DNA of 64,000 nucleotides. It comes from Armatimonadota bacterium (GTDB taxonomy: Bacteria; Armatimonadota; Fimbriimonadia; Fimbriimonadales; Fimbriimonadaceae). A program made the position numbers and the translations under genes. This document shows positions 19,122-27,937 of the stretch, piece by piece. The DNA is taken from assembly GCA_027451905.1 (NCBI GenBank), contig DAIDHV010000004.1, forward strand, positions 170,588 through 234,587, read 5' to 3'. The stretch's first letter is position 1, and the number at the start of each line of letters is the position of its first letter. The notes beneath the pieces were generated by a model. The model saw only the letters and a program-made list of their open reading frames with translations, made no database searches and was not told the DNA's origin.

Positions 19122-20081
19122 TTGAGCATTCAGCCTAGGCAGCCGATCGGCAAACTGCTGATGTCTCTCAACAGGAGGATTTTGTACCTCATCCTGATTG
19201 TGGTCTCTACGGTGCCGTTGTTTTTTCAGATCAAAGTTCCTGATAAGCCAGACGACAGCACCATAGACATGTATTCCAAGTTAATGTCTTTGCCAGAGGG
19301 CAGCACTGTTCTGCTTTCAACTGGGTGGACATACAGCACGCGTGGAGAAAACAAAGGACAGTTCGACGCAATCTTGAAAATCCTGATGAGGCGGCACATC
19401 AAAGCGGCTCTATTCTCGATTAGCGATGTCACCGCTCCAAAGGTGGCGATTGAAGAGATTACAGAACTGAACATGGAGCGCCAAAAGGAGGGCAAAAAGC
19501 CATATCAACGCTGGAGTGATTGGGTTTCTCTTGGATTTTTCCCAAATGGCGATGGTACCGCTAACGCCATGTCGGTCAGCTTAGTGAAGGCGTTTGAAGG
19601 CAAGCAGGAAGTGGCGCCGAATGGGTCAGTTGAGAACGTTTTTAATTCGCCGGTACTTAAGGGTCATGATTCCATTTCATCGATTCCCCTCTTGATCGGT
19701 GTTGAATCAACAAGCGCCACAACCACCTATATCCAGAAATTGGGAGGGAAGGTGCCAATTGTATTTGCCGTAACCGGGGTCATGGGCCCAGAAGCTTTGC
19801 CGTACTATTCTTCGGGACAGGTTTCTGGACTGGCAATTGGGCTTAAGGGTGCGTTGGATTTGGAAACCTTGATGCAGTACGGCATCAATAATCCGGGACC
19901 TAATGGCGTGGTTATGGTTCCTAGCCAGCACCACGCAGGGGTTGTTCCTGGGTTTCCAAACGACAAGAATTATGGAACTGGTTTGGCCTACTTTCCAACC
20001 TTGCATGTTAGCCTTGCGTTACTGATTTTGGCGGTTCTGGTCGGAAACATTGGCATGTACATGCAAAGGAGGGGCTGGTGA
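19122..20081 (+). CDS. Membrane-anchored alpha/beta protein of the DUF6754-type operon
   Basis: 319 residues with a TTG start (GGGAG ribosome-binding site seven bases upstream). One membrane segment near residues 17-36, a soluble domain of about 260 residues, and a final membrane segment near 292-312. With two anchors the large domain lies on one side of the membrane, probably outside. Segments such as STVLLSTGWTYSTRGENKGQ and VPIVFAVTGVMGPEALPYYS suggest Rossmann-type strands. Layout mirrors the DUF6754 protein two genes upstream, so the pair may form a two-sided assembly. No known catalytic motif is seen. Confidence 0.8.
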   Translation: MSIQPRQPIGKLLMSLNRRILYLILIVVSTVPLFFQIKVPDKPDDSTIDMYSKLMSLPEGSTVLLSTGWTYSTRGENKGQFDAILKILMRRHIKAALFSISDVTAPKVAIEEITELNMERQKEGKKPYQRWSDWVSLGFFPNGDGTANAMSVSLVKAFEGKQEVAPNGSVENVFNSPVLKGHDSISSIPLLIGVESTSATTTYIQKLGGKVPIVFAVTGVMGPEALPYYSSGQVSGLAIGLKGALDLETLMQYGINNPGPNGVVMVPSQHHAGVVPGFPNDKNYGTGLAYFPTLHVSLALLILAVLVGNIGMYMQRRGW

Positions 20082-20842
20082 GTTATCAGAACTATTTGGT
20101 TTACCGAATGGGGGCTGGCGTCTTGGCAACCATTGGCTTTTATTCGGTTTTGTACCGAGAAAACAAATTCTATCGGTTCTTTGAGCATATGTATATCGGC
20201 CTTGCCGTCGGTTACAGCATCGTTGCTTTGTGGACAGAAACCCTCCATGATCTGTGGTGGCATCGCATGTTGGGCGCGCACGCGGTTCCTGGAGCCAACG
20301 GCGTTCCTGGTCAGCCGGCTACCAATGCTCACTGGGCTTGGATGCTCCTTCTTCCGATTGGATTACTTGGCTACACGGTCTTTAACAAGAAGTACAACTG
20401 GCTTAGTCGAATTCCGATTGGCATGATCATCGGCTTTAACGCGGGTCAGCAAATTCAGATTTGGTTTAACCAATATGGCCCTCAGATGAAGGACTCCATG
20501 AGGCCGATTTTTCCGACCACGATTAAGTCCTTTTTTGTGCCTGATACCCTCCACATGGCCACCAAACAGGCTGCAGAAGTGAAAAACACGGTTTATGCTT
20601 CTCAGGCCATCAATAACTTCTTGTTTGTCTTAACCTTAACCTGCGTCCTTTCCTACTTCCTGTTTAGTTTTGACGTGAAAAGCAAAGTTCTAAGAGGAAT
20701 GAATACTTTGGGCAGGTGGTTGCTCATGGTTGGATTTGGTGCGATCTTTGGTTCAACCGTTGCCATGCGCTTTACTCTGGTAATTGACCGAATGTACTTT
20801 ATCTTTATTGAGTTCCTTAAACAAGGCGTTTTCCATCGGTAA
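20078..20842 (+). CDS. Polytopic membrane protein, last gene of the DUF6754-type operon
   Basis: 254 residues, GTG start overlapping the previous stop by four bases (GTGA) and preceded by AAGGAGG. Six or so hydrophobic segments, near 10-28, 40-52, 85-105, 112-128, 178-198 and 208-232. The region between 128 and 178 is polar and may be an outside loop. It closes a run of six genes without gaps. recO follows 23 bases later and may be co-transcribed. I recognise no family. Confidence 0.8.
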   Translation: MSYQNYLVYRMGAGVLATIGFYSVLYRENKFYRFFEHMYIGLAVGYSIVALWTETLHDLWWHRMLGAHAVPGANGVPGQPATNAHWAWMLLLPIGLLGYTVFNKKYNWLSRIPIGMIIGFNAGQQIQIWFNQYGPQMKDSMRPIFPTTIKSFFVPDTLHMATKQAAEVKNTVYASQAINNFLFVLTLTCVLSYFLFSFDVKSKVLRGMNTLGRWLLMVGFGAIFGSTVAMRFTLVIDRMYFIFIEFLKQGVFHR

Positions 20843-20865
20843 CCGCTTAGAAATGAATTGGCTCC

Positions 20866-21597
20866 GTGGATAGCGTCCAATTAACCGGCTTGGTATTGGT
20901 GCGTCGAGACACCGGTGAAAGTGACCGAGCCGTCACTCTTTTCACCAAAGAAGAAGGTAAGGTCACCGTCACTATGAAAGGAGCACGCAAGCCTTCGTCC
21001 AGGTTGGTAGCGGCTTCGGAGCCATTAACATTGCTGCGGCTTAGCGCCACTAAAGGAAGGGCAAGGCGATTTGCATCCCAAACCCAAATAAGCACTTCTT
21101 ATCCAAAAATCAGGGCCGACTATGTTCGGCTGCTTGTTGGGATTAGCCTTTGTGAGGCAATAGATTCTTTAACCCCCAGCCACATGCCCGATGAAGACTT
21201 TTATGAATTTCTGGAACAAGCGATAGGGCATTTGGAGAGTTCGGCTGATCCATGGGTTGGTTTTATGTGGATTGCCCTCCGGCTTTTTGAACTGTGCGGC
21301 CAAGCTCCATCTTTTGCCACGTGTCACACTTGCGGAAAGTTGCTCAATACGACTCAAATTTGGTTTTCTCCTCATTCTGGCGGAGCCTTTTGCCCCGATC
21401 ATCAGAATCTAGCCCCTCAGGGCATTTTAAGCAACGGATTTGCCCTCATTGGGCTGGCAGCCCTTGCTAAAAAGGACAGTCCGCCCCCCCATTTGAAAGA
21501 GAGAAATTCCGCAATTCACATGATTGATTTGTGCCTTCGAGAGTTCAGTGAAAAAGAGATCAAGAGTTTAAGCTACGCCATCAATCAAACTCTGTAG
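20866..21597 (+). CDS. recO: DNA repair protein RecO
   Basis: RecO helps load RecA at gaps with RecR (and RecF). The N-terminal OB fold starts VQLTGLVLVRRDTGESDRAV and has the typical KGARKPSSRL turn. The C-terminal helical part includes a zinc-finger-like set, CHTCGK and later FCPDH. Length of 243 residues is normal. The start is a GTG. It lies directly behind the DUF6754-type operon on the same strand. Confidence 0.93.
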   Translation: MDSVQLTGLVLVRRDTGESDRAVTLFTKEEGKVTVTMKGARKPSSRLVAASEPLTLLRLSATKGRARRFASQTQISTSYPKIRADYVRLLVGISLCEAIDSLTPSHMPDEDFYEFLEQAIGHLESSADPWVGFMWIALRLFELCGQAPSFATCHTCGKLLNTTQIWFSPHSGGAFCPDHQNLAPQGILSNGFALIGLAALAKKDSPPPHLKERNSAIHMIDLCLREFSEKEIKSLSYAINQTL

Positions 21598-21688
21598 TAG
21601 GAAGCGCCTGGGTTAATCGGTCAATTTGCAAGTGCAAAGATTTCAGATTTCGCTTAGGTATTGCTTCGGGGATGCCAATAATCACTCT

Positions 21689-23311
21689 ATGCGAAGCAGG
21701 CGGCTTTGTGTCTTGGCATTGCTGGGATTTTGTGCTCTTATGATTTTCTGCATGATTGGATGCAGACGAGGAGCTTTTGGTGAATATATTAGCCCAGCTG
21801 ATTACAACATCCTAAGAATCACAAAGGCAAGCGATCCCCAAAGTTTGGATCCCGCTCTAATTCAAGATGTTGATTCCACGGATGAAATGCAGCAAGTGTT
21901 TCAGGGCCTAACCAAATGGGGGCCAAATCTCAACCTACAGCCATGCCTTGCCGAGAGCTGGAAAATAGAGGATGGGGGGAAAGTTTACGTTTTCAAGCTA
22001 CGGAAGGGAGTTAAGTTTTCTAACGGCGATCCGTTTGATGCTAGCTGCGTTCAATATTCGTTAGATCGAGCCTGCAACCCTCGGTTGAAATCACCGGTTG
22101 CCGAAGAGTATCTGGGTGACATTGTTGGGGTCAGTAGCGTTATTGCCGGTACAACCAGCCACATTTCTGGAGTTAAGGTTCTAAGCAAATACAAAGTTCA
22201 GATCACAATAAGTCGGCCCATTGCCTACTTTTTAGGCAAGTTTGCCTATAACACTAGCTGGATTGTTGATCCCAAGGTCGTGCCTTTCAATCAGCCAATT
22301 ACATCTCCGTCGACGATGATTGGCACGGGCCCGTTCATTTGCACAAAGTATGATCCAGGCTCGACTTTAGAAATGCAAGCGAATCCTAATTATTGGGGGC
22401 ATAAGGCAAGCATTGGTGGAATCCGTTATGTTATTGCTAAAGAACCAACTACCAGAGAAGAACTCTTTTTGGCACATCAGGTGGACATCGTGGGATTATC
22501 TTCCCCCGAAGCCAGCGAAGCGGAACAGGAGCCCGATTTAGAAAAGGATATCAAGTTTTTCCCAAGAATGGGGCTGATTTACTTTGCAATGAATCAGGCG
22601 GCTTACGCTCCGTTTTCCAACGTCCATGTGCGGCGAGCGGTGGCAATGGCGATCAATTGTCAGCTGATGGTTCGCGAAATTGGTGGCAATATCAACCCCG
22701 TAGCCACTGGGATTCTTCCCCCCGGCATGATTGGGTTCCGACCATCCACTAATGAGGTCCATTACAATCCAAAAGAAGCTCTCAAAGAATTGCGGCTTGC
22801 TGGCTATAAGGATGGGTCTGAACTTCCATTACTAAAGATTTACATTGCAAGTGGCGAATTGGGTTCTCAGCGCTATGCAGAAGTCATCCAGAACAATCTG
22901 ATTACCAATCTTCACATGCCGGTTGAATTAGGGGCTCTTGATGCTTCGACCCTCTATGCCAAAGAAGATGAGAAATCTCTGCCAGCCTATATTTTGGGCT
23001 GGTATGCAGACTATCCCGATCCTCAGGACTTTCTTAGCCTTACCTTCACCTCGAATGGGGCAGAAAACCACATGGGATATGTGAACAGCCAAGTGGACGC
23101 AATTTGCAATAAGGCCGATTACATGCCAGAAGATTCCAAAGAAAGGCTGGCTCTGTATGACAAGGCAGAGGATATGATCCTGCAAGACGCTCCATGGAAA
23201 CCAATCTCCTTTGTGCGCGCTCCTGAACTGATTGACCCACGGGTTTCTGGCCTGAGAGAGGCCATTTACAGTCATGCTCCCATGAACCACGTGGTGCTAA
23301 ACAACAACTAG
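21689..23311 (+). CDS. Peptide-type ABC substrate-binding lipoprotein (SBP_bac_5), copy 1
   Basis: The protein binds an oligopeptide or similar solute outside the membrane. A basic start, hydrophobic stretch and lipobox MIGC (Cys25) show a lipoprotein. The mature part has family hallmarks: DPQSLDPALIQDVDS, the FKLRKGVKFSNGDPFDA block, MIGTGPF and HVRRAVAMAINCQ. Length of 540 residues is normal. I chose ATG 21689 since it begins a clean signal peptide; a TTG at 21626 would add 21 unlikely residues. No permease genes are nearby. The next gene is a close paralogue. Confidence 0.93.
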   Translation: MRSRRLCVLALLGFCALMIFCMIGCRRGAFGEYISPADYNILRITKASDPQSLDPALIQDVDSTDEMQQVFQGLTKWGPNLNLQPCLAESWKIEDGGKVYVFKLRKGVKFSNGDPFDASCVQYSLDRACNPRLKSPVAEEYLGDIVGVSSVIAGTTSHISGVKVLSKYKVQITISRPIAYFLGKFAYNTSWIVDPKVVPFNQPITSPSTMIGTGPFICTKYDPGSTLEMQANPNYWGHKASIGGIRYVIAKEPTTREELFLAHQVDIVGLSSPEASEAEQEPDLEKDIKFFPRMGLIYFAMNQAAYAPFSNVHVRRAVAMAINCQLMVREIGGNINPVATGILPPGMIGFRPSTNEVHYNPKEALKELRLAGYKDGSELPLLKIYIASGELGSQRYAEVIQNNLITNLHMPVELGALDASTLYAKEDEKSLPAYILGWYADYPDPQDFLSLTFTSNGAENHMGYVNSQVDAICNKADYMPEDSKERLALYDKAEDMILQDAPWKPISFVRAPELIDPRVSGLREAIYSHAPMNHVVLNNN

Positions 23312-23397
23312 CCTCTGACTGCTAAAGGCCCGAGATAAGGCATAAAGTTCTACCACTTGCGCTTTAGGCAAAAGAGATGTAGCATTAAGCCAGATTT

Positions 23398-25029
23398 ATG
23401 AACTGGCATCGTCTTGGTTCTCGAACGCATTTTTTCAAATTTTTCTGCGCGGCAACCTTGGTTTGCCTGATCTTGAGCGGGTGCGCCAAGGGGCATTTTG
23501 GTTCTTCCATTCCGAAGTCCCAGCTGAACACATTTCGGTACCCGTTAATCACCGATCCAACAACGCTTGACCCCGCCATCGTTCAGGATGGAGACACAAT
23601 AGACGTCATTCAGCAAATTTTTGAAGGATTGGTCCGGTTTGGACAAGATAACAGCATCAAGCCGGCTTTAGCCACCAGTTGGGATATCAAGGACCAAGGC
23701 AAGACCTACATTTTTCATATTCGCAAGGGTGTTACGTTTTCTAATGGCCAGGCCTTGACCGCAAATGATTTTAAATTCTCGATTGATCGGGCCTGTAATC
23801 CTGCCATAAAGTCTGCCACTGCCAGTGACTATCTGGCCAATGTTGTTGGTGTCCAGCGCTGCCTGGATGGCAAGGTCAAAGGTGTTTCTGGGGTCAAAGT
23901 GCTGAGTAAGTATCGCCTTGAGATTGACCTAAAGATTCCTGCCTACTATTTTCTGGGTGATTTGACATATCCGGTGGCTTATGCCGTGGCAAGCCAGTCC
24001 GTTTCTGCCAATAGTCCCATTACCGACGTTAGTCAAATGATTGGCACAGGACCCTTTATTGCCACCAAATACATTCACGATCAGGTCTTTTCGATGAAAG
24101 CCAACCCAACTTATTATCTTGGGAAGCCAAAAATTGATGGTATTGAAAGACCCATCGTCAAAGAAGCAATTACACGCCTGAACATGTTCAAATCAAATCA
24201 AATTGATCTTGTTCAATTGATGCGTCAAGACGTGATTGCGTTAGAGAAGGACCCCAAATACAAAAAGGAGCTTCACTTCTATCCGCGACCCTCGACTTAT
24301 TACATTGCGTTCAACCAATTGGCATATAAACCGTTTGCAAACGTTCATGTTCGGCGCGCCTTTGCCATGGCAGTCGATTGCAAATCAATTTGCGATAAGG
24401 TGCTTCAGGGCCTCAACCCAGTAGCCAATGGCATATTGCCTCCTGGAGTGGTCGGTTACCGGACCCAAACTGCGTTGTTAGGATATCACCCGAATCAGGC
24501 TCGCTCCGAACTTGCGGAAGGCGGATATAAAGATGGATCTCAGCTACCACCGCTTAAGCTGTACTTCCGGTCCGATCAAGAAGACGTTCGGATTGTTGCC
24601 GAGGCGGTTCAGAGCTATCTCAAGCAGAACTTGCACGTCAATGTGCAACTTGCCCCATTAGATTGGGGGACCTATCTTCAGAAAAATGATGAAAATCAGC
24701 TGCCGTTCTATCATATGCGGTGGGAAGCTGATTACCTAGACCCCCAAGATTGGCTGAGTCTTTTACTGACGACTCACGGTCAGGAGAACCACGAAGGATT
24801 TAGCAACTCCGAAGTCGATGCTTTGTGCGCTCAGGCCGATCCTATGCCAACCGATGATCCCAAGAGGTTGGCCCTGTATGCAAAAGCGGAGGATATTTGC
24901 TTGCAGCAAGCGGCTTGGCTGCCAATTTATTATCAACAAGACGTCGAGTTGATTAGCCCCCGCGTGCAGGGAATTCGGTCTTCTATTTTTGGGCACCTTC
25001 CTCACTCCACCGTTTGGCTCAAAAATTGA
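23398..25029 (+). CDS. Peptide-type ABC substrate-binding lipoprotein (SBP_bac_5), copy 2
   Basis: A 543-residue paralogue of the preceding gene. The lipobox is LSGC (Cys29). It shares DPTTLDPAIVQDGDT, FHIRKGVTFSNGQALTAND, MIGTGPFIATKY and NVHVRRAFAMAVDCK with its neighbour, so the pair came from a tandem duplication. The middle of the binding domain differs, which suggests different ligands. The 3' end overlaps the proposed start of the AraC-type gene. As with copy 1, permease and ATPase genes for this type are not adjacent. Confidence 0.93.
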   Translation: MNWHRLGSRTHFFKFFCAATLVCLILSGCAKGHFGSSIPKSQLNTFRYPLITDPTTLDPAIVQDGDTIDVIQQIFEGLVRFGQDNSIKPALATSWDIKDQGKTYIFHIRKGVTFSNGQALTANDFKFSIDRACNPAIKSATASDYLANVVGVQRCLDGKVKGVSGVKVLSKYRLEIDLKIPAYYFLGDLTYPVAYAVASQSVSANSPITDVSQMIGTGPFIATKYIHDQVFSMKANPTYYLGKPKIDGIERPIVKEAITRLNMFKSNQIDLVQLMRQDVIALEKDPKYKKELHFYPRPSTYYIAFNQLAYKPFANVHVRRAFAMAVDCKSICDKVLQGLNPVANGILPPGVVGYRTQTALLGYHPNQARSELAEGGYKDGSQLPPLKLYFRSDQEDVRIVAEAVQSYLKQNLHVNVQLAPLDWGTYLQKNDENQLPFYHMRWEADYLDPQDWLSLLLTTHGQENHEGFSNSEVDALCAQADPMPTDDPKRLALYAKAEDICLQQAAWLPIYYQQDVELISPRVQGIRSSIFGHLPHSTVWLKN

Positions 25030-26300
25030 ACTTCATCGGAGCAGTGTCCATTATAAGGCCCAAAATACCAAGGAGAATTTGCGTTCCGCTTCTCATCGAA
25101 AGGCCAAGTCAGGGACTCATTTGGAACCATGCATTCGATGGACTTCGATCCAGCCATCTGCCCGGATTCCAATCGAACGGCGGCTCTAGCGCGCGCAATC
25201 CCCTTCGTAAAGCACCGTTTAGCTTTGAAGCACCGCTCGATCTCAAGGATGGTGCCTTAAAAAGGGTCAGCGTGGTTGGCATTTTTGCCTTTCACTGCGA
25301 GCGGAATCTGGAAAAGGAAGGCACAGTTGGGGCAACCCTGAAGGCCTATCAAGGGAAAGAAGTTAAGTTCCGATTCAACTTTGTTAACGGGCACAACTAT
25401 TTTGATGCGTTTGAATATCCAAAAGTAGAACGTATCCACGGGGATGGCACCACTATCCAAACAATAGGGCAGGTGGAATACAACGGTCGGCCAGCGCGAG
25501 TAGACGTGCTTACCATCGACGTTTCTCAGCGTCAGGCCTTTGACCGGTTAGTTTTTACGGACTTAGGCACCCCTGCCAGCTTTGTTATCTTTGACATTTT
25601 TGCAGAGGCGCAGGCCTTTGTAGGTTGTCCTTTTCATGAGCATAGCGGTGGAATCCCGCTTGGGGAATTGGCTTCAATTATTCGGGTAGGGGACCGAGTC
25701 AGGTTTAACCAAGCCGTAGATCAGCTGGTGACTTCTATTGACAAAGCCGCCGATTTAGACGAAGCCAAGGGCCAAGCCCTGACCTTCTTGTCGGTCGTGA
25801 CTGCAGCAACCTTAGAGCTTGGAGGCTCAAGGGATATGATTCGAGTTGGCTTGAATGCGGCAAGAGCCCTTGACCAGCTTCATAACAAGGGTTCGATTAA
25901 GAGCGAGGCCCTCGAACTTGTAGAATCGGTTGCCCTTCCTTTCATTCAGCATAAAGAAGCCCCGACCGACAAGCTTGTGGATCGAGCCCTCGGAATCCTA
26001 GAACGAAACTTTGCCAAACCCATTACTGATGAATTTGTAGCCAAAGAGCTGGGGCTGTCGACGTCTCACTTTAGGTTTTTGTTTAAGCAAGCAACCGGCC
26101 AGCCATTTCACAAGTATCTCATTGCAATCCGCCTTGAACGGGCGTATCAACTGCTGTTGGAAGGCGACTTGCGGGTTTCTCAGATTTCAAAAGCAGTCGG
26201 GTTTACAGGAATCAATCATTTTAGCCGTGCGTTTGCATCGAGGTTTAAAGTTAGCCCCGCATCGGTGAGGAAGATGAGGCCGGTAGATTCCAAGCCATAA
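25014..26300 (+). CDS. AraC-family transcriptional regulator
   Basis: The C-terminal ~100 residues are an AraC/XylS DNA-binding domain with two helix-turn-helix units (DEFVAKELGLSTSHFRFLFK and VSQISKAVGFTGINHFSRAF). The N-terminal ~230 residues start with a beta-rich region (VSVVGIFAFHCERNLEKEG to about 200) and are unlike the usual AraC sugar domain, so the signal is unknown. The start is uncertain: a TTG at 25014 overlaps the previous gene by 16 bases, and no ATG is available nearby. Its place after two binding proteins suggests it responds to the same nutrient. Confidence 0.85.
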   Translation: MAQKLNFIGAVSIIRPKIPRRICVPLLIERPSQGLIWNHAFDGLRSSHLPGFQSNGGSSARNPLRKAPFSFEAPLDLKDGALKRVSVVGIFAFHCERNLEKEGTVGATLKAYQGKEVKFRFNFVNGHNYFDAFEYPKVERIHGDGTTIQTIGQVEYNGRPARVDVLTIDVSQRQAFDRLVFTDLGTPASFVIFDIFAEAQAFVGCPFHEHSGGIPLGELASIIRVGDRVRFNQAVDQLVTSIDKAADLDEAKGQALTFLSVVTAATLELGGSRDMIRVGLNAARALDQLHNKGSIKSEALELVESVALPFIQHKEAPTDKLVDRALGILERNFAKPITDEFVAKELGLSTSHFRFLFKQATGQPFHKYLIAIRLERAYQLLLEGDLRVSQISKAVGFTGINHFSRAFASRFKVSPASVRKMRPVDSKP

Positions 26301-26319
26301 TCTGAGTTGGCAGCATTAT

Positions 26320-27045
26320 ATGATTTCAGTAGAACGGCTTACCGTTGATTTTGGTCAGGGCCCTATTTTGGACTCACTGAATTTCTCGGTAGCCCCCGGA
26401 GAAATCTCTGCTATTATGGGTCTTAGCGGAGGCGGCAAGAGCACTCTCTTGCGGTGCCTCTCGGGCCTCATCGTCCCTCAGGCGGGAACAATTACGATAT
26501 GTGACCGGCAAATGCCGCAGGACCTCCCTGAAATCAGGTCATCCATGGGGATGGTGTTCCAGACAAGCGCTCTATTTGATTCGCTGTCCGTTTATCAAAA
26601 CGTAGCGTTTGCCATCCGGAGACGGGGCACCCCTCAGCAGAAAGAGCAGCTGAGCCAAACGATTCATCAAGCCCTCAACGTAGTAGGCTTAGACCCCGAA
26701 GAAGACGGAGTCAAAATGCCTTCTGAACTCAGCGGGGGAATGAAAAAACGAGTTGGCATGGCAAGAGCGATTGTTCTTGAGCCCAAGATCATGCTTTATG
26801 ACGAGCCAACGACGGGGCTAGACCCCATTTCAACAGAAGTCATAGATGGGCTGATTTCAAAGATCAACAATGAGGCTAAGACAACCACAGTTCTTGTGAG
26901 TCATGATGTGGCGTCATGCTGCCGAACCGCAGACAGGATTTGGTTTCTGGAAAATGGAACCTTTACTTTTTGTGGAAGCCCTTCCGAATTCCTGAATTCC
27001 AAGACGCCTGCAATTCAAAATATGCTTCGCTCTGTTAGGTTCTGA
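26320..27045 (+). CDS. ABC transporter ATP-binding protein, MlaF-like
   Basis: 241 residues with a complete nucleotide-binding domain: Walker A GLSGGGKST, Q-loop MVFQTSALFDSL, signature LSGGMKKRVGMARAI, Walker B IMLYDEPTTGLDP and switch His in VLVSHD. The signature and the TSALFDSLSVYQNVAF run resemble MlaF/Ttg2A ATPases of phospholipid or solvent-tolerance transporters rather than peptide importers. No MlaE permease or MCE-domain gene is next to it, so its partner must be elsewhere. It follows the AraC gene by 19 bases. Confidence 0.92.
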   Translation: MISVERLTVDFGQGPILDSLNFSVAPGEISAIMGLSGGGKSTLLRCLSGLIVPQAGTITICDRQMPQDLPEIRSSMGMVFQTSALFDSLSVYQNVAFAIRRRGTPQQKEQLSQTIHQALNVVGLDPEEDGVKMPSELSGGMKKRVGMARAIVLEPKIMLYDEPTTGLDPISTEVIDGLISKINNEAKTTTVLVSHDVASCCRTADRIWFLENGTFTFCGSPSEFLNSKTPAIQNMLRSVRF

Positions 27046-27156
27046 TTCGGATCAAGATATCAGAGCACTTTGGGGTTTCCCAAGAGAGTCCTCAGGCTAC
27101 ACAAAGAGGGCTTTGCACTGAACAAATTGATGGGGATTTCGTTACAACCTCTTGTA

Positions 27157-27798
27157 ATGAAACTAAGACTCCCAAAAATCGTCTTCGTGCTGCTGTTACT
27201 GACTATAGGCTCGGCCGTGGTCATGGCACAATCGGCGGGACCAACCGGCGGCCAGATTACCCCTCGGCACCGAGGATTTGGGGCAAAGCGGGGAAAGGCT
27301 GGTCCTCTTGTGATTCTTACCCAGACCATGAAGCTGACAAAAACTCAAAGGAAAGAGTTTTTCAGCCAGATGCTCAATAACCGCAAGCAAATTGCCGCCT
27401 ACAGAAAGGCTAACCCTGGTGATCGTCAGGGCACTCAAGCCTTAGCCCAAAAGCTGCAAGCCGCAAGCGACACTGCAATTCAAGGAATGCTGACCAAATC
27501 ACAATATGCCATCTGGACAGCTTGGGTTAAGGCTAGCAAACTCAAAAACTTCAACGCGGATTATAGGGCTCTACGCGCGGCAAAAGTCACCAAGGATGAA
27601 ATCAAAGAAATTAGGAAACTCAAGGCAAAAGCCCATTTCCAAGCGTTGATGGCAATTGCCAAAAATCCAACTAACCAAAAATCCGTGGATAAGGCCAAAC
27701 AAGACGCAATCCAAAGCTACAAAACGGGTCTGGCTAAGATTCTGACCAGTGACCAAATGCAAGCTTATCAATCGGCATTGGGTTCACCTCGCGGCTAG
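27157..27798 (+). CDS. Secreted helical protein, unknown function
   Basis: 213 residues from the ATG at 27157, which begins a good signal peptide (MKLRLPKIVFVLLLLTIGS, cleavage near VVMAQS). The mature part is Lys/Ala/Gln-rich and helical. Two LTKTQ- or LTKSQ-like motifs (KLTKTQRKEFF, MLTKSQYAIW) and a later ILTSDQMQAY resemble the LTxxQ repeats of Spy/CpxP-type periplasmic proteins. That would suit a periplasmic chaperone or stress protein, but similarity is weak. The frame extends upstream to 27070. A strong terminator follows. Confidence 0.75.
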   Translation: MKLRLPKIVFVLLLLTIGSAVVMAQSAGPTGGQITPRHRGFGAKRGKAGPLVILTQTMKLTKTQRKEFFSQMLNNRKQIAAYRKANPGDRQGTQALAQKLQAASDTAIQGMLTKSQYAIWTAWVKASKLKNFNADYRALRAAKVTKDEIKEIRKLKAKAHFQALMAIAKNPTNQKSVDKAKQDAIQSYKTGLAKILTSDQMQAYQSALGSPRG

Positions 27799-27832
27799 TC
27801 AAAACATCTTCAACCTGAGAGGGATACGCTTA

Positions 27833-27864
27833 GGGCGCATTTTAACCGATGCGCCCATTTTTTT
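27833..27864 (+). terminator. Rho-independent terminator
   Basis: GGGCGCAT (27833-27840) pairs with ATGCGCCC (27849-27856) around an 8-base loop and is followed by A then seven T. It lies 35 bases after the secreted helical protein gene. Confidence 0.92.
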
Positions 27865-27937
27865 CTATTGATCCGAACTTTATCAAGGAACCTGCCTTAC
27901 CAAGCAATTGGTTACTAAATCAAGGTAGATAAATGAC

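Noticed and set aside
27914..27932. ACCAA-GCAA-TTGGT inverted repeat before the GH13 gene as a LacI-type operator
   Set aside because: Only five-base arms and unlike the palindrome in the LacI-type gene promoter.
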